Part shown: positions 17,048 to 28,500 of the stretch, piece by piece
Layout: every line of letters starts with the position of its first letter
Position numbering within the stretch: position 1 is the stretch's first letter
Assembly: GCA_003856375.1 (NCBI GenBank)
Contig: CP034120.1
Coordinates: 558,001 to 622,000, forward strand
DNA length: 64,000 nucleotides
Source: Glaciecola amylolytica
GTDB lineage: Bacteria; Bacteroidota; Bacteroidia; Flavobacteriales_D; Crocinitomicaceae
Direction of reading: 5' to 3'
Position numbers and translations under genes: made by a program
The notes under the pieces: generated by a model
Database searches by the model: none
What the model saw: the letters and a program-made list of their open reading frames with translations, nothing else
What the model was told of the DNA's origin: nothing

Positions 17048-18264
17048 GAAATAACTTTTTTACGGGTGTAGGCAAACAACTCAAACCACGACGGACAAAT
17101 AAAATCTTTTGGCAAACGTTTGGTTGAAATAAGTGCATCCAACAAATGATCGGTATAAGAACCGCCTCCCGTTTTCGTCAACGTAGAGGATGTATTTAAA
17201 CTGCCGATCACGCTGCCATACGTTTCCGTGACTCCGGCATTAAAAACAATTCCGGCTACCAGGGCCTCTTTTTCGATCATGAGTTTGGGCTGACGCCTGA
17301 AATCAAATTGTTGTGTCGTTATCAGAATTCCTCCCAATACAGAACTGTTTATTCCGAGGTGAATCGTATGAAGATCTTCTGAAGTGCTCGAATTTTTTTC
17401 GTTTAAGATCAGTGTGCTGGGATAACTCAGCGTAACGGATTCTTCCAATATGATTTTCTCGGATGCCAGTGCCTGAAGTGTTCCCGTAAATCCTTGTTTG
17501 ATGTAGATTTTAGGTGCAATAAGAATGATATTACTTAATTGGGCTTCCGGATAAATCACTAAAGAATCAAAGCTGTGAACAACAATTTTCCCTTTCAGTT
17601 TTGTTTTTATATGAATGGGATCCAACGACTGGAAGTAAATTCCTTCCGATAAAAAACTCACTGTTGTGTCCTGAAACAAAAATGGAGTGGGGCGCAGGTT
17701 TCCAACGAAATTTTGAGGAGAAACATTTTCGAAATCCTTGGAGAGATTGAGCTTCAGATCTTTTATATCGTTGATCTGTCCGAAAACGACTTGAGAATTG
17801 GTATAGTTTTTCCCGCCGATGTATGCCAGATCTACGCGTTTGCTGGGAACATACACAGCACCTTCCAGCCTTGTTGCACCGGCAACTTTCAATCCGTCGG
17901 AACCGCTTCTCAAAACAAAAGATGGAATCGATGGCTGAAATTCGCTTCCAACCAGAGCCGATCGTTTGAAACTGCGGTTGTTTTTGGTCGTTACGGTTGT
18001 TACCAGGTAATAGGATCCCCATAGAAATTTGCGAATGAGGCTCGTGTCTCCGCTGGGATGAATGTACTGAAGCGAGTCGTTCACTTTTACCTGTTGAAGC
18101 CCCAGTTGAATTCCGTAATAGGAATCAAGCAGGAGATGTTCCTGTGAAGTGTGAATCACCTCGATTCGTTTCTGTGCGCTGAAAATAAAAAATACGCTGG
18201 ATGCGATAAGCCCTATAAACAAAGCAAATACAATAGCATATGATATTGCAGAAGCGCGAATCAT
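17029..18264 (-). CDS. Pilus-associated membrane-anchored protein (GspK/PilX-like position)
   Basis: The 411-aa product has an N-terminal membrane helix (about residues 8-30, YAIVFALFIGLIASSVFFIF) but no prepilin Glu at +5. A region of beta repeats follows (about 110-330, with LKVAGATRLEGAVYVPS and ILIAPKIYIKQGF), like bactofilin or beta-helix polymers. It ends with a Cys-containing tail. In type II operons the gene after GspI and GspJ is often GspK, the tip pseudopilin. This protein could fill that role, but sequence similarity is not evident to me. Overlaps of 4 bp and 19 bp tie it to its neighbours. Confidence 0.5.
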   Translation of the reverse strand: MIRASAISYAIVFALFIGLIASSVFFIFSAQKRIEVIHTSQEHLLLDSYYGIQLGLQQVKVNDSLQYIHPSGDTSLIRKFLWGSYYLVTTVTTKNNRSFKRSALVGSEFQPSIPSFVLRSGSDGLKVAGATRLEGAVYVPSKRVDLAYIGGKNYTNSQVVFGQINDIKDLKLNLSKDFENVSPQNFVGNLRPTPFLFQDTTVSFLSEGIYFQSLDPIHIKTKLKGKIVVHSFDSLVIYPEAQLSNIILIAPKIYIKQGFTGTLQALASEKIILEESVTLSYPSTLILNEKNSSTSEDLHTIHLGINSSVLGGILITTQQFDFRRQPKLMIEKEALVAGIVFNAGVTETYGSVIGSLNTSSTLTKTGGGSYTDHLLDALISTKRLPKDFICPSWFELFAYTRKKVISCESKS

Positions 18265-19154
18265 TCTTTGCGTTTCTTCTTTTCTTTCGGCTGCCCGGAT
18301 TCTTTTGCTTTTTTACTCTTTTTATCGGCTTGTGGCTCAGTGGATTTTTCTTTTTTCTTGAATTTCTTCCAGAACTTCAGCTTTTCCCAAAACGTACCCA
18401 TTTTCTCTTTGAAGGATTTCTTTTCCGTGGTTGTATTCTCCGTGCTGGTCTTGGAATCCTTTTGTTTCTTTTCCTTTTCAGGAACCAATTCACCTTTTTT
18501 ATAAGTGCTTTTCACCAGTTTGCCATCAGCGCCTGCCACGATCTGTGTTCCGTCAAGCTGCCCGTTTTCGAGACGCTGTTGAGAAATCAATCGTCCCAAT
18601 GAATCATTGATGGTTGTTGTGACCGTTTTTTTTGTTTTGACAATCGTGGTGTCCTGTGAAATAATTTGAGTCCGGTTGGATTTATTGATCACCGTTTTTT
18701 GAATAATTCCTTCCGGGCTATAATAAAGTTGTTTTCCTGTCCGGGTTCCGCGAGACCATTTTTCCTGGTGGATCAATATTCCTTTTTCGCTCCAGAATTT
18801 CCAGATGCCATCCTTCAATCCTTTTTTGAAAACGCCCCTTTCAGCCAGTTGATTGTTTTTATAGAAAGATTCGTATTGACCATTCAATAAACTTCCTGAG
18901 CTTCCGCCCTGAGTGGTGAGAATTTTCTGAGACTTAAACCAAAAATAAATCTTTTCGGGATTGTGCTTTTTTAATTGGCTGTCATCCGTGTCAAGTACGT
19001 GAAAAACAATGGATTTATTGTCTTGTTTGATGTGGAATTTGTTCTCAATCTCAAATTTCTGAGCCTTTCCAATAACTGGATAAATGGACAATAAACTAAT
19101 GATTAAACACTGTTTAAGTGATTTTAAGATGGTTGAACTAGTTGATTGAAACAT
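18261..19154 (-). CDS. Exported MORN-variant repeat protein with Lys-rich tail
   Basis: The 297-aa product has a signal peptide (about residues 1-31, ending IGKAQ). MORN-variant repeats (about 85-165) include NGQYESFYKNNQLAERGVF, GLKDGIWKFWSEKG and TGKQLYYSPEG. The last 80 residues are extremely rich in Lys, Glu and Ser/Thr. I chose ATG 19154, not the TTG 18 bases upstream, because it gives the normal start. It is the first gene of the T2SS-like operon and overlaps the next by 4 bp. The MORN part may bind surfaces or lipids; the basic tail could contact DNA, LPS or another polyanion. Both are guesses. Confidence 0.7.
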   Translation of the reverse strand: MFQSTSSTILKSLKQCLIISLLSIYPVIGKAQKFEIENKFHIKQDNKSIVFHVLDTDDSQLKKHNPEKIYFWFKSQKILTTQGGSSGSLLNGQYESFYKNNQLAERGVFKKGLKDGIWKFWSEKGILIHQEKWSRGTRTGKQLYYSPEGIIQKTVINKSNRTQIISQDTTIVKTKKTVTTTINDSLGRLISQQRLENGQLDGTQIVAGADGKLVKSTYKKGELVPEKEKKQKDSKTSTENTTTEKKSFKEKMGTFWEKLKFWKKFKKKEKSTEPQADKKSKKAKESGQPKEKKKRKE

Positions 19155-19169
19155 CTTTTGTTTTTTTTT

Positions 19170-19177
19170 CAAAATTA
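19170..19177 (-). promoter_or_regulatory. Possible -7 element of the T2SS-like operon
   Basis: Read on the minus strand the site is TAATTTTG, which fits TAnnTTTG. TTA sits at the -33 distance, one base off TTG. It lies 15 bases before the start of the first operon gene, so the leader would be very short. Confidence 0.4.
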
Positions 19178-19200
19178 GTATTTTATATGAAAAGCTTAAT

Positions 19201-19208
19201 TATATTTG
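19201..19208 (+). promoter_or_regulatory. Possible -7 element of the giant surface-protein operon
   Basis: TATATTTG matches TAnnTTTG and lies 68 bases before ATG 19277. No TTG is seen at -33. It sits within 25-30 bases of the opposing promoter candidate at 19170-19177, so the two operons may share control. Confidence 0.38.
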
Positions 19209-19276
19209 ACCCCGATTTTAGATGTTGTTCTTCATCGTTTAAAATCGCGATTTAATCTAATTATTTGGTCACTCTT

Positions 19277-19681
19277 ATGAAAAACTGCCTTTTGGGGCTT
19301 GTACTATTAATATGTACTACCACCTATTCTCAGTTAGAGACTATTTCAGGAGAAATAGCTTTCATTTCTGATTCAACTCTTGTTGTTTCAGATTCAGTTC
19401 ATACAACTCAAGGTTCTTTACAAGTAAAGATTCAATTGAATGATGCAAGTGATTTAGGCGCCTTAACCATTCGCGTTTCGCAAGGTGCTTCTGAAAATCC
19501 TGATTTTGTTTTTTACGGATCCCGCGCCGAGATTATTTCACAAGGTTTGCTTACAGATCAAACAGTATTGATTCAATTTCCTAACCTGAATAAGGACAAA
19601 ACATATGTTGTTTTTATTGAGGCTCAGAATACCGAGATGAATTATTTAAACTCATTAACCTTGAATTATCTACCTAATTAA
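19277..19681 (+). CDS. Small exported protein, first gene of the giant surface-protein operon
   Basis: The 134-aa product has a signal peptide (residues 1-19, ending TTTYSQ). One beta-sandwich-like domain follows (SDSTLVVSDSVHTTQGSLQVKIQLND, in parts) and ends VFIEAQNTEMNYLNSLTLNYLP. I chose ATG 19277 over the TTG 12 bases upstream. No family is recognised. It begins a plus-strand run of seven genes with gaps of 13, -1, 2, -4, 1 and 17 bp, so it is very likely co-transcribed with the YD-repeat proteins. Confidence 0.65.
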   Translation: MKNCLLGLVLLICTTTYSQLETISGEIAFISDSTLVVSDSVHTTQGSLQVKIQLNDASDLGALTIRVSQGASENPDFVFYGSRAEIISQGLLTDQTVLIQFPNLNKDKTYVVFIEAQNTEMNYLNSLTLNYLPN

Positions 19682-19694
19682 TTTCAGACTACTT

Positions 19695-21494
19695 ATGAAA
19701 GGAAAAAATCACGGGGTTTTATTACTGTTTTTGCTATTAGTCACGGGCTTCTCGTTTGGACAAAGCATTGTTTCTACATCTCTCTATTCAACTGAAGATA
19801 CTTATACAAAAAGTGGTACCGGGGCAGGGGTGAATTTTGGAGCGGCAGATTCTTTGGTTATCACAAGTTCACTGAATACTCTTATGCCGACGGTTACGTA
19901 TGCAGCTTTAAGATCGTTTCTGAAATTTGATTTATCAACGATTCCGACTAATGCGATTATTACTTCCGCTAAATTGCGCTTAAGTTCAAAAGGTACTGAA
20001 CCTATTGCAGCATCAAATTCTAATGAGTTGTATGTGGATTTAGCAAATACTACATGGGCTGAAGGTACAATCACTCATAATACAGGAATTTCAAACAATA
20101 CTCTTGGAGGTACAGTTACAACTTCCAATTTGGTGCCTCAGTCAACTTTTTTAGGAACCTTTTATTATCGTGAATTCGATGTAAAGGCTCAGCTTCAGGG
20201 GCTTGTTGAACAACGAATCCCGAATCATGGGTGGAGAATCAGAAGAAATCCGGAGACTGGAGTTTTAACACCTGCGGTGTATCATTCAAAAGAATCAACA
20301 GCTTCCCTTTCTGCTTTTTTGGTTCCAAGATTAGAAGTCAGCTATTACATTCCTATGTCGGTGAGTGGAGCAACCATTGTTCAGGCTACTACAACAACTT
20401 CTGCAGATGGTTCAATCTCTCCAACGATTGCAAACGGATCTTCAGCTAGTAAGACATATCAGTGGTTTAGTTCCACGGATTTAACAACTTCGATTGCTAC
20501 GACATTGAACCTGAGTGGTGTGAAATATGGTTGGTATGGATTGAAAGTAACCGGAACTGACCCGAGTGATGTGATGTATTATGCATTCATTATCGGAGTG
20601 AAATGTGCTACTGTAAGTGTTGTGTTTAATCCCGGGAACAGTGATTATATTGACGATGCAGCATTTTACAATTATACATCCGGTTCCGGAAATACAGCTG
20701 TGTTTAATTCTCAGCGAAATATCGGAGCAAGTCTCACACTTACTGCTGCAGAGCAGACAGGTGTATTGTATGAAAGCTTACTGCGATTCAGACTTTGGTT
20801 CGATCCGAATTTAACGGTTAATTCTGCTAATCTGACACTTTCTGGAAATGGACATGCACCTACTGATAGACCAAATACTTCCTACTTAAAGTATGTCAAT
20901 GAGCAATGGAGAGAAATGTCGGTTGCTTTTAGCAATAAACCTGCTTCACTTACCTCTCCGATGGTTACAATTACAGGAACTGCAGCTGGAAATGCGAATT
21001 CAACTGTAAATATTGCCAGTTTGATTAACAGCTGGAAATTGAATAATACCCAAAACTACGGTTGTCATATGCAATTGACGTTCTACGAAGGATCGAATAC
21101 GATGATGCAGTTTTATTCGTCGGATGGTGCGGGAACAAAACCTTCATTAAGCATGAGCTTGACATCGACCAATTGTGGTACGAATACGAATTTGTTTTAT
21201 GTTCCGAAGGATGTGGTGGGGCCGGAAATTGCTGATCTGCGCAACTCGGATAAAACTTTGAGAATTAGATATAAAGATTATTTCGATTCTGATGGATATC
21301 TGAACTACACTATTAAATGTCTAACGGATGATTCCCCTCTGTTTTTGATGCTTATTACGAAGGATTCCAATACGAATTGGATTAGCATTAATCTGAATTC
21401 TGTGGGGTTGGTAATGGGAAATGTTTATTTAATGGAACTGACTGATAGCAGCGGAAGAAAAGAATATTTGAAATTTAAAGTTGTAAATAGTTAA
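19695..21494 (+). CDS. Exported DNRLRE-domain protein
   Basis: The 599-aa product has a signal peptide (residues 1-22, ending SFGQ). Two copies of a DNRLRE (CBM96-like) beta-sandwich follow. Copy one (about 23-215) carries STEDTYTKSGTGAGVNFG, LRSFLKFDLSTIP and AKLRLSS; a second, weaker copy lies at about 310-490. A short beta domain ends the protein. DNRLRE domains occur in secreted proteins of Bacteroidota and several bind polysaccharide. The last bases overlap the next start (TAATG). Confidence 0.82.
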   Translation: MKGKNHGVLLLFLLLVTGFSFGQSIVSTSLYSTEDTYTKSGTGAGVNFGAADSLVITSSLNTLMPTVTYAALRSFLKFDLSTIPTNAIITSAKLRLSSKGTEPIAASNSNELYVDLANTTWAEGTITHNTGISNNTLGGTVTTSNLVPQSTFLGTFYYREFDVKAQLQGLVEQRIPNHGWRIRRNPETGVLTPAVYHSKESTASLSAFLVPRLEVSYYIPMSVSGATIVQATTTTSADGSISPTIANGSSASKTYQWFSSTDLTTSIATTLNLSGVKYGWYGLKVTGTDPSDVMYYAFIIGVKCATVSVVFNPGNSDYIDDAAFYNYTSGSGNTAVFNSQRNIGASLTLTAAEQTGVLYESLLRFRLWFDPNLTVNSANLTLSGNGHAPTDRPNTSYLKYVNEQWREMSVAFSNKPASLTSPMVTITGTAAGNANSTVNIASLINSWKLNNTQNYGCHMQLTFYEGSNTMMQFYSSDGAGTKPSLSMSLTSTNCGTNTNLFYVPKDVVGPEIADLRNSDKTLRIRYKDYFDSDGYLNYTIKCLTDDSPLFLMLITKDSNTNWISINLNSVGLVMGNVYLMELTDSSGRKEYLKFKVVNS

Positions 21495-21985
21495 TGAAAA
21501 AGGGTTTTTTGTTGGGCATTGTGATGCTCTTGCTGTTGGTTGTCGGAGGTTTAGTGGGCTTTTTTATAAAAGGCAGTGATTCGGTTCGTTTTGTGTCGAT
21601 GAACAAATTGTATCTGGAATCGTCCTATTATCAAAAATTCCAAAAGGATCTGAAGGATTTGGAAACAAAAAGCAATGCTCAGCTGGCAAATATTCAAAAA
21701 GACATCCGGGATTATAAAGCTTCCGGTGCCGAAGCGTCATTTATCAAAGAATTGGAAGATGAACTGCTGGTGAAGCAAGAAGAGCTGACTGCCGAATATC
21801 AGGAAAAGTCGAAGAAACTGGATGAGATTATCTGGGGGGAAATCAACCGGATTTTGGCGGAATACGGAAAGAAGAAAGGAATTGATTTTGTTCTGGGAGC
21901 AAAAGGAGATGGTAATATCATGTTTGCATCAGATCGCTGCGATATTACTGAAGATGTATTGGACTACATGAAAACACATAAATAA
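21494..21985 (+). CDS. OmpH/Skp-family periplasmic chaperone-like protein
   Basis: The 163-aa product has an N-terminal membrane anchor or uncleaved signal (about residues 3-27). A VRFVSMNKLYLES strand is followed by a long coiled coil (about 45-125) and a closing strand (IDFVLGAKGDGNIMFAS), the fold of Skp/OmpH. Skp holds unfolded outer-membrane proteins in the periplasm. It is embedded in the operon with overlapping or near-touching ends, so it is probably a dedicated chaperone for the very large proteins encoded downstream (inference). Confidence 0.83.
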   Translation: MKKGFLLGIVMLLLLVVGGLVGFFIKGSDSVRFVSMNKLYLESSYYQKFQKDLKDLETKSNAQLANIQKDIRDYKASGAEASFIKELEDELLVKQEELTAEYQEKSKKLDEIIWGEINRILAEYGKKKGIDFVLGAKGDGNIMFASDRCDITEDVLDYMKTHK

Positions 21986-21987
21986 TA

Positions 21988-22596
21988 GTGAGAAGCACAT
22001 TGATCATATTGTTAATGGGTTTTCCATGTCTTGCTTTTTTGACGAAAGAAAAAACGGGTAGTGTAGAAGGCTTTAAAGAATGGTATAAATCACATTATCA
22101 GTCTTTGGTTTCTTCAACGGACTATGAAGGACTCAGCTACCAAATCAAATATAACCCGACAGAGCTTAGATTACTTGGTGCGATCGATCGAAAGGAAGTA
22201 AATAATAAGGGCGAAATCAAACAATGGTATAAAGAAAACGATACTTACGAGGAGTTTGCATTTCGGATAACCTCTAAATCGGGAAGAGACTTGTTTGTAG
22301 AATACTCAGAAACGAAAGAAGAAATAAATGACAAACTGTTCTATTTCATCGAATCTGCAAAATATGATTTTCTGCTTGTGAGGGAAAAAGATACCGTTGC
22401 TCCTTTACATTACCAGTTTGAAAACAGTTATGGCGTGACGCCATTCGTGACCATTTATTTGGTGTTCGATAAAACAGATAAAGACAACACCGTTAAAGAA
22501 TTGATTTTTAAAGATCAGGTATTTAACAACATGATAGTACCGTTTAAAATAAATCATTTGAATAACCTAAATATTCCTAAAATAACACAATTATGA
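21988..22596 (+). CDS. Exported hypothetical protein of the giant-protein operon
   Basis: The 202-aa product starts at GTG and has a weak signal or anchor (residues 1-17, ILLMGFPCLAF). The body is soluble, rich in charged residues and aromatics, with no motif I recognise. It lies 2 bp after the Skp-like gene and overlaps the giant SpvB-like gene by 4 bp (ATGA), so it is translationally coupled to that gene. A role in maturation or secretion of its large neighbours is possible. Confidence 0.6.
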   Translation: MRSTLIILLMGFPCLAFLTKEKTGSVEGFKEWYKSHYQSLVSSTDYEGLSYQIKYNPTELRLLGAIDRKEVNNKGEIKQWYKENDTYEEFAFRITSKSGRDLFVEYSETKEEINDKLFYFIESAKYDFLLVREKDTVAPLHYQFENSYGVTPFVTIYLVFDKTDKDNTVKELIFKDQVFNNMIVPFKINHLNNLNIPKITQL

Positions 22597-25500
22597 TTCT
22601 TAAAATTAGAGAAACAAAGGCTGTTAAAGGTTTAACCTTTCTATTAGTGTTTCAGTTATTGATTGACTCAATGGGATTGAATGCTGTATTTGCCGGAGAC
22701 GGAGGCCCGTCACAACCGGAAGTTCAGTCATTTGAGCCAATCAGTACGAATCAGATGGTTGATCCGTTTACGGGAGATTTCACCTATAATATTCCCTTGT
22801 TTAATTTACCTGGCCCGAATGGAGGATATCCTGTCAATCTGGCTTATCATAGTGGTATTCAGATGGATCAGGAAGCTAGCTGGGTTGGACTCGGTTGGAA
22901 CATTAACATGGGTACAATTAATCGTCAGGTGAGAAATCTTCCGGATGATTTTCAGGGGGAAACGGTTAAGATTAAAACAGATCAAAAACCTAACTGGACA
23001 GTTTCAGCCGGTTTGAAAGGAACCTTGGAATTGATCGGGTTTAACCCGATTGATGCGATGTATGTGGTTCCTACTATTTCGGCAGGAGCTCGCTTTTATT
23101 ACAATAACTATAGAGGTTTCGGTTATTCGGGAGATTTTGGACTTTCATTAAAAGTTCGGAAAATTTATACAGACGGAAACGTTAGTACCGGTAAGTCAAA
23201 CATTTCAGGTGATCTTGGATTTAATATTAAAAAGGATAGCAGAGAAGGTATTTCCGGGAGCGTTACGGTTGGTTTTTCGAATGACAAAGGAAATTTAAAA
23301 TCAGCAAGTGTATCAACAGGGTTTACACAAAGTGGTTGGCAAAAAGATTTAAATATTTCAGCTGGCTTCAAATTGACCAAGAAGATTGCTCAGAATGATG
23401 GATCAACGAAAATCAGAAGTGCAATGTATGGGGCAGGAAGCAGTTTAAGTTTTGCAAAACCTGTAGTATTGATTACTTCTCCACAAGCAATGAGAGGAGG
23501 AGCCGGAAGCTTCGTATTAAAAACAGGAATCAATCTTTTCGGTGTGTTTCCCAAATCAGATTTTAACATCGGTTTTGAATTGAGTAAACTGAAAAATAAG
23601 AATAAGGAGGTTAATTACAAGGGAGTTGGGTATTTATATTACCAAAATAACACGACAACTTCAGAAGAAGAAGACTTCCGTGTAAAAGATGTTTCTGTTG
23701 AGAATGAAGGGTTAATTCACAAAGATTCTCGTCGCTTGGCAATTCCCACGCTGACTTATGATAATTATTCTGTTACAGGACAAGGAATAGGAAGTTCTTT
23801 TCGTCCCTACAGAGCAGAAATCGGAAATGCAGATGATCCGAATGTACATTCCGAAATGCACTCAGGTAACCTTGGAATTGATTTGGCACCTCCGGCAGCA
23901 CTCAATATTCGTTTTGGAATCGATGCAGGTTATTCCTTTAGTGGAACAACCTTAAAACCATGGCCTCAATCACCGATTTCTCAGCATACCTCGTATGCTG
24001 ACGGTTCTATGTTGAAATCAGTCTACTTTCAAAAATACGGTGAACATGCTCACGATGATCTGACAGCAAATTATGGAGCTGTCATAGCGAGTAATCAACC
24101 TGTTGCTTATGCCTTGAATGCTGATGATGGTTTCTATAAAATTGAAAATCTGAATCAACAGGGAAATACTGTTGTTTCCAATTTTTCCAGAACGACTCGA
24201 AAAAAGCGTGCAGAAGACATTGAATCTTATACTAATTCAATGATTTTGGATGGTACTCAGACTGTTATTCCTGAGTTTAAAGTGAAGTATTATAATACGG
24301 CATCCGTAACAGGATACAATAGTGCCAATGCGATAGATTATGATGGAATCAGATCAGCGTTAAGCGGTCCGCAGATTGGTGCTTTCGTTGCGCGTAATGA
24401 ATCAGGAATGAGATATGTTTATGCTCTTCCGGCGCAGAACAAAAAAGAAAGAGACGTCGTTTTTTCGGCAAGTGAAAGTACTGCAAACGTGAATTCGGCA
24501 CAGCTTATTCCTGTCCCTTCAGATTATAAAGTAGCAGGAACCAGTAAATACTACAATTCAGTTGAAAAAGGTTCATATGCTCACTCACATTTGCTGACTT
24601 CTATTTTGGGAGCTGACTATGTGGACCTGGATAATGCAAAAGGACCATCTGACGGAGATTTGGGTTATTGGGTAAAGTTTTCCTATTTCAAAGCTCATGA
24701 TAATTTCAAATGGAAATCGCCATACAAAGGAGTAAATTATAGCAGAGGATACAAAACTAGTTTTAAGGACGGAACCGTAAATTATAGTTATGGTGAAAAG
24801 GAAGTATGGTATGTAGCTACTGTGGAGACAAAGACTCATGTGGCCGAGTTTATCGTTTCAAATCGTCCGGATTGCAGACAATCTGCCGGTGAATCCAGCA
24901 GTGATCCTGATAGTGATCCGAATAAGGCATATAAACAATTGGATAAGATTAATGTTTATCTGAAATCAGAGCGTTATCCGAACGGAGTATTTAATGGTGC
25001 TGCAAAACCAATTCAAACATGCCATTTTCAATACTTTACAAGTAGCAATTCATTATGTAAAGGAACACCTGATAATCCTTCAGGGGGAGGTAAATTAACT
25101 CTGGAGAAAGTTTGGTTTACTTACCGTAACAATCAATCCGGAGCTACAAATCCTTATGTTTTTGATTATTATAAGACCGTTGGAGGGCAAGAGGTACAAT
25201 ATTCTAAGTTTGCTGTAGACAGATGGGGGAATTATAAACCTTACTCTAATATAGAAGACCCATACAATGATCCATATTTAGATAAGGCAGCGAATGATGA
25301 GCGGGTATCATTGTGGAACTTGAAATCAATTGCATTACCTTCCGGAGGAAAGTATGAAATCAAATATGAATCGGACACATATGCATATGTGCAAAATGAA
25401 GTTGCAATGCAAATGTTTAAGGTCGCCAATATGGGACCATACAGAGATTCTTACGGGCAGATAAATACCGGTGACAATAAGATCTCTTGTGATAAGAATG

Positions 25501-28500
25501 ATCCGCCTGAAAACAGAAGGGTTTATTTCAAGCTTGAAAAACCGATTCCGATGTCATATAACAGTACTCAGAAACAGGAAGAAATACGAAAGTATATCAA
25601 GCCGGGAGAGTACTTGTTCTTCAAAGTGGATATTAATCTAACAAAAGCTTCGGATTCAAAAGAATTGGTAGCAGGATATTCCAAGGTCGGAAACATTGGT
25701 GTAGATGAAACCAGTTACGACGGATCAAATTATCTCTGGGGGTTTGTAGAATTGGAACCGCTAAAAGTAGATGGAAAGGATACGCAATATCATCCGTTTA
25801 CTGAAGTTGGTGCACGTCATATTCGTTACAATCAGCCGGACATTTTAGTGGATAATCTGGCAGGCGCAGATATGGATAATTTGAATAAGGGAACCGCAAA
25901 AACAATTGCAACTTCTCTTATTTCAGCTGTTGCAAGTTTTGGAAGTGATTTCAAAAACTATACTGAATCATTATATGGAAATGGAAACAAGCGACTTTCT
26001 GAGATCGATTTGAATACTTCTTATTTAAGAATGAGAACTCCGGATAAAATAAAATACGGAGGTGGTCATCGTGTCAGAGAAATTCTTGTTTACGATAACT
26101 GGGAGAATTCATTTACAACTCCGGGAACTGAATCGGGATCTGTTTATGGAACCGTTTATGAATATGATATTACGGATGCAAACGGAGTGAAAACGAGTTC
26201 CGGAGTTGCCACTTATGAGCCATTAATCGGAGGAGATGAGAACCCGATGAGAAATCCGGTGAAAGGATGGGAAGAAAAAAACATCCTTGCAAAGAACGTT
26301 GCAACAACCTATAGTGAAGAACCCGGAAACGAATCTGTTTTCCCGGGAGCTAGTGTGGGATATAGCAGTGTGCGGATTCTGTCTAAAAATACTGCGGATA
26401 AGAAAGCAAATTTTAATGGAAGCAATATTGTTCATTATGGAGGAATCAGTGTCCAGGAATTCTATACAGCGAAAGATTTCCCGGTGATAACGAAAGTTAC
26501 CGAATTGGAAACAGATAAAACGTTTAGAAAATCCCGTTTGATTATTCCTGCTGTTTTTGTCAACATTGACAGACTCCGTATGGCAGCAACGCAAGGATAT
26601 TACATCGAAACGAATGACATGCACGGTAAACCGAAAGGAGCTAAAGAATTGGCTTTGGTCGGACCAAACGATGAACAGTTGATTTCAACTGTTGAGTATG
26701 ATTATTTTGATGAAGAGAAATTAACAACCAATCGTGCCGGAGAAACATTCATCACACGCTCACTGAAAAACAATGTGAATGTTTTGTTGTCTGATATCAA
26801 TACAGACGACATGACGAAAGCAAAAATCCTTCCGGATGCGACTATTGCGACAGATATTGAGTTTATTCCAAGAACGCAATACATTGAAAAGAAAAATACC
26901 TCTGTGAATCTGGAAATCAACGTGGAAACGTTTATTCCGTTGGCATTATTGTATCCGATTCCGGCAATGAATTACCAGGCAGAACGTATCGGAACAGTTG
27001 TCACTAACAAAATCGTTTCCAAATCAGGAATTGTCAAAAAAATAATCGCATCTCAAAAAGGATCCACAATGGAAACAGAAAGTCTGGTGTTTGATGATTT
27101 GACAGGAAATCCTTTGTTGATGAGTGTCACCAATGATTATGGTGATAAGGTATATAGCTATTCTGTTTTGGCTAAGGATGTGTATGATCGTTCCGGAGCA
27201 TCGTATCGAAATATCGGAATGGAGGCATTTGTGAATCCGTCAGGAAGTGTTACGAATGGTGTTCAGACATTCACCCTTGAAAATACAGCTGACTTAAGCA
27301 AATTTGTGAAGGGAGATCAGATCTTGCTTGTTCCGGTAACGGCGGCAGGGGCGAATGATGGCGGAAGACCAAAAGCAGTGGCATATTGTTTGGATTTGAC
27401 TGCAACGACTTTAAGATTGGAGTTGAACCAGACCTTGTCTCAACGCTATAAGTTAGTAGTTATTCAATCAGGAAGAAAAAATAACTTGCTGACTCCGGTA
27501 TCTCGAATTACAGCATTATCAAATCCTACGATTAACAGAACAGTTATTTCCTGTTCGGATAAGCGCTCAGGAGATTTGGGGAACTATAAAGTGCGAACAA
27601 TTAACAATGTTATCAATATTGATGCATCAGAATTAGGTGAGTTCTGGTATAAAGATACCCGACAAATCAATTCAATTCCGACAACATGGTATAATAATGC
27701 TTTGTATTCTAAAGGTTTCGGAGGAAATTTCCAGCCGGTTAGAAACTACATTTATGTTGACAATCGTACTCAATCCAGTGAGGTAGATCTGAGACATGAT
27801 GGAATTATGAATAATGTAGCATTGTTTGATTTCGATCAGATTCTTGCTACTCCCGGTTTAGCTGAATGTGGAACAAAATGGCGTTTGTCGGATCAGATTA
27901 ATTTATTGAACCCATCAAGCATTTCTATTGAAACGAAAGACATTTTGAATGTTCATGCGGCAGCTTTGTATGGAAGAAACGGATTCGAGCCAATTGCAAT
28001 AGCAGAGAATGCAAAAAATGCTGAAATCGGGTTTGAGAACTTCGAAGAATACACAACTCAATTTATTGATATTGATAATAATTCAACGAATAATTTGAAT
28101 TTTTACGCAACCAATGTAAATTCGAGTACTCCGGTATTGATGGAGAACAGGTATGAAATTTCAGGTGATGGAGTTTCGGGAAGATCAAATGCTCCGGCTG
28201 CCTTTACTACGGATCATACTTCCATCGTTATAAGATTACATATTGATGCTTTAAATACGATTGTAAGCGGCAACCCGGTTTCTTATCCGAAACAGGAAGT
28301 TTTGGTTCGTGTTTCTGCTGCCAACTTTACCTCAATTACTTCCGGAGGAGGGCAGACGAATTTCCAATTCAGCGGAATTGACCCCTTATTGAATATTCCT
28401 GGAGGAATAGCTCAGCGAAACTGGCGTGGTGAAATGTTTTTAGGGAAAAATATACCAAATCCGGGATTGAGCGGAACACTTAATTCGGTCGAGTTATTTA

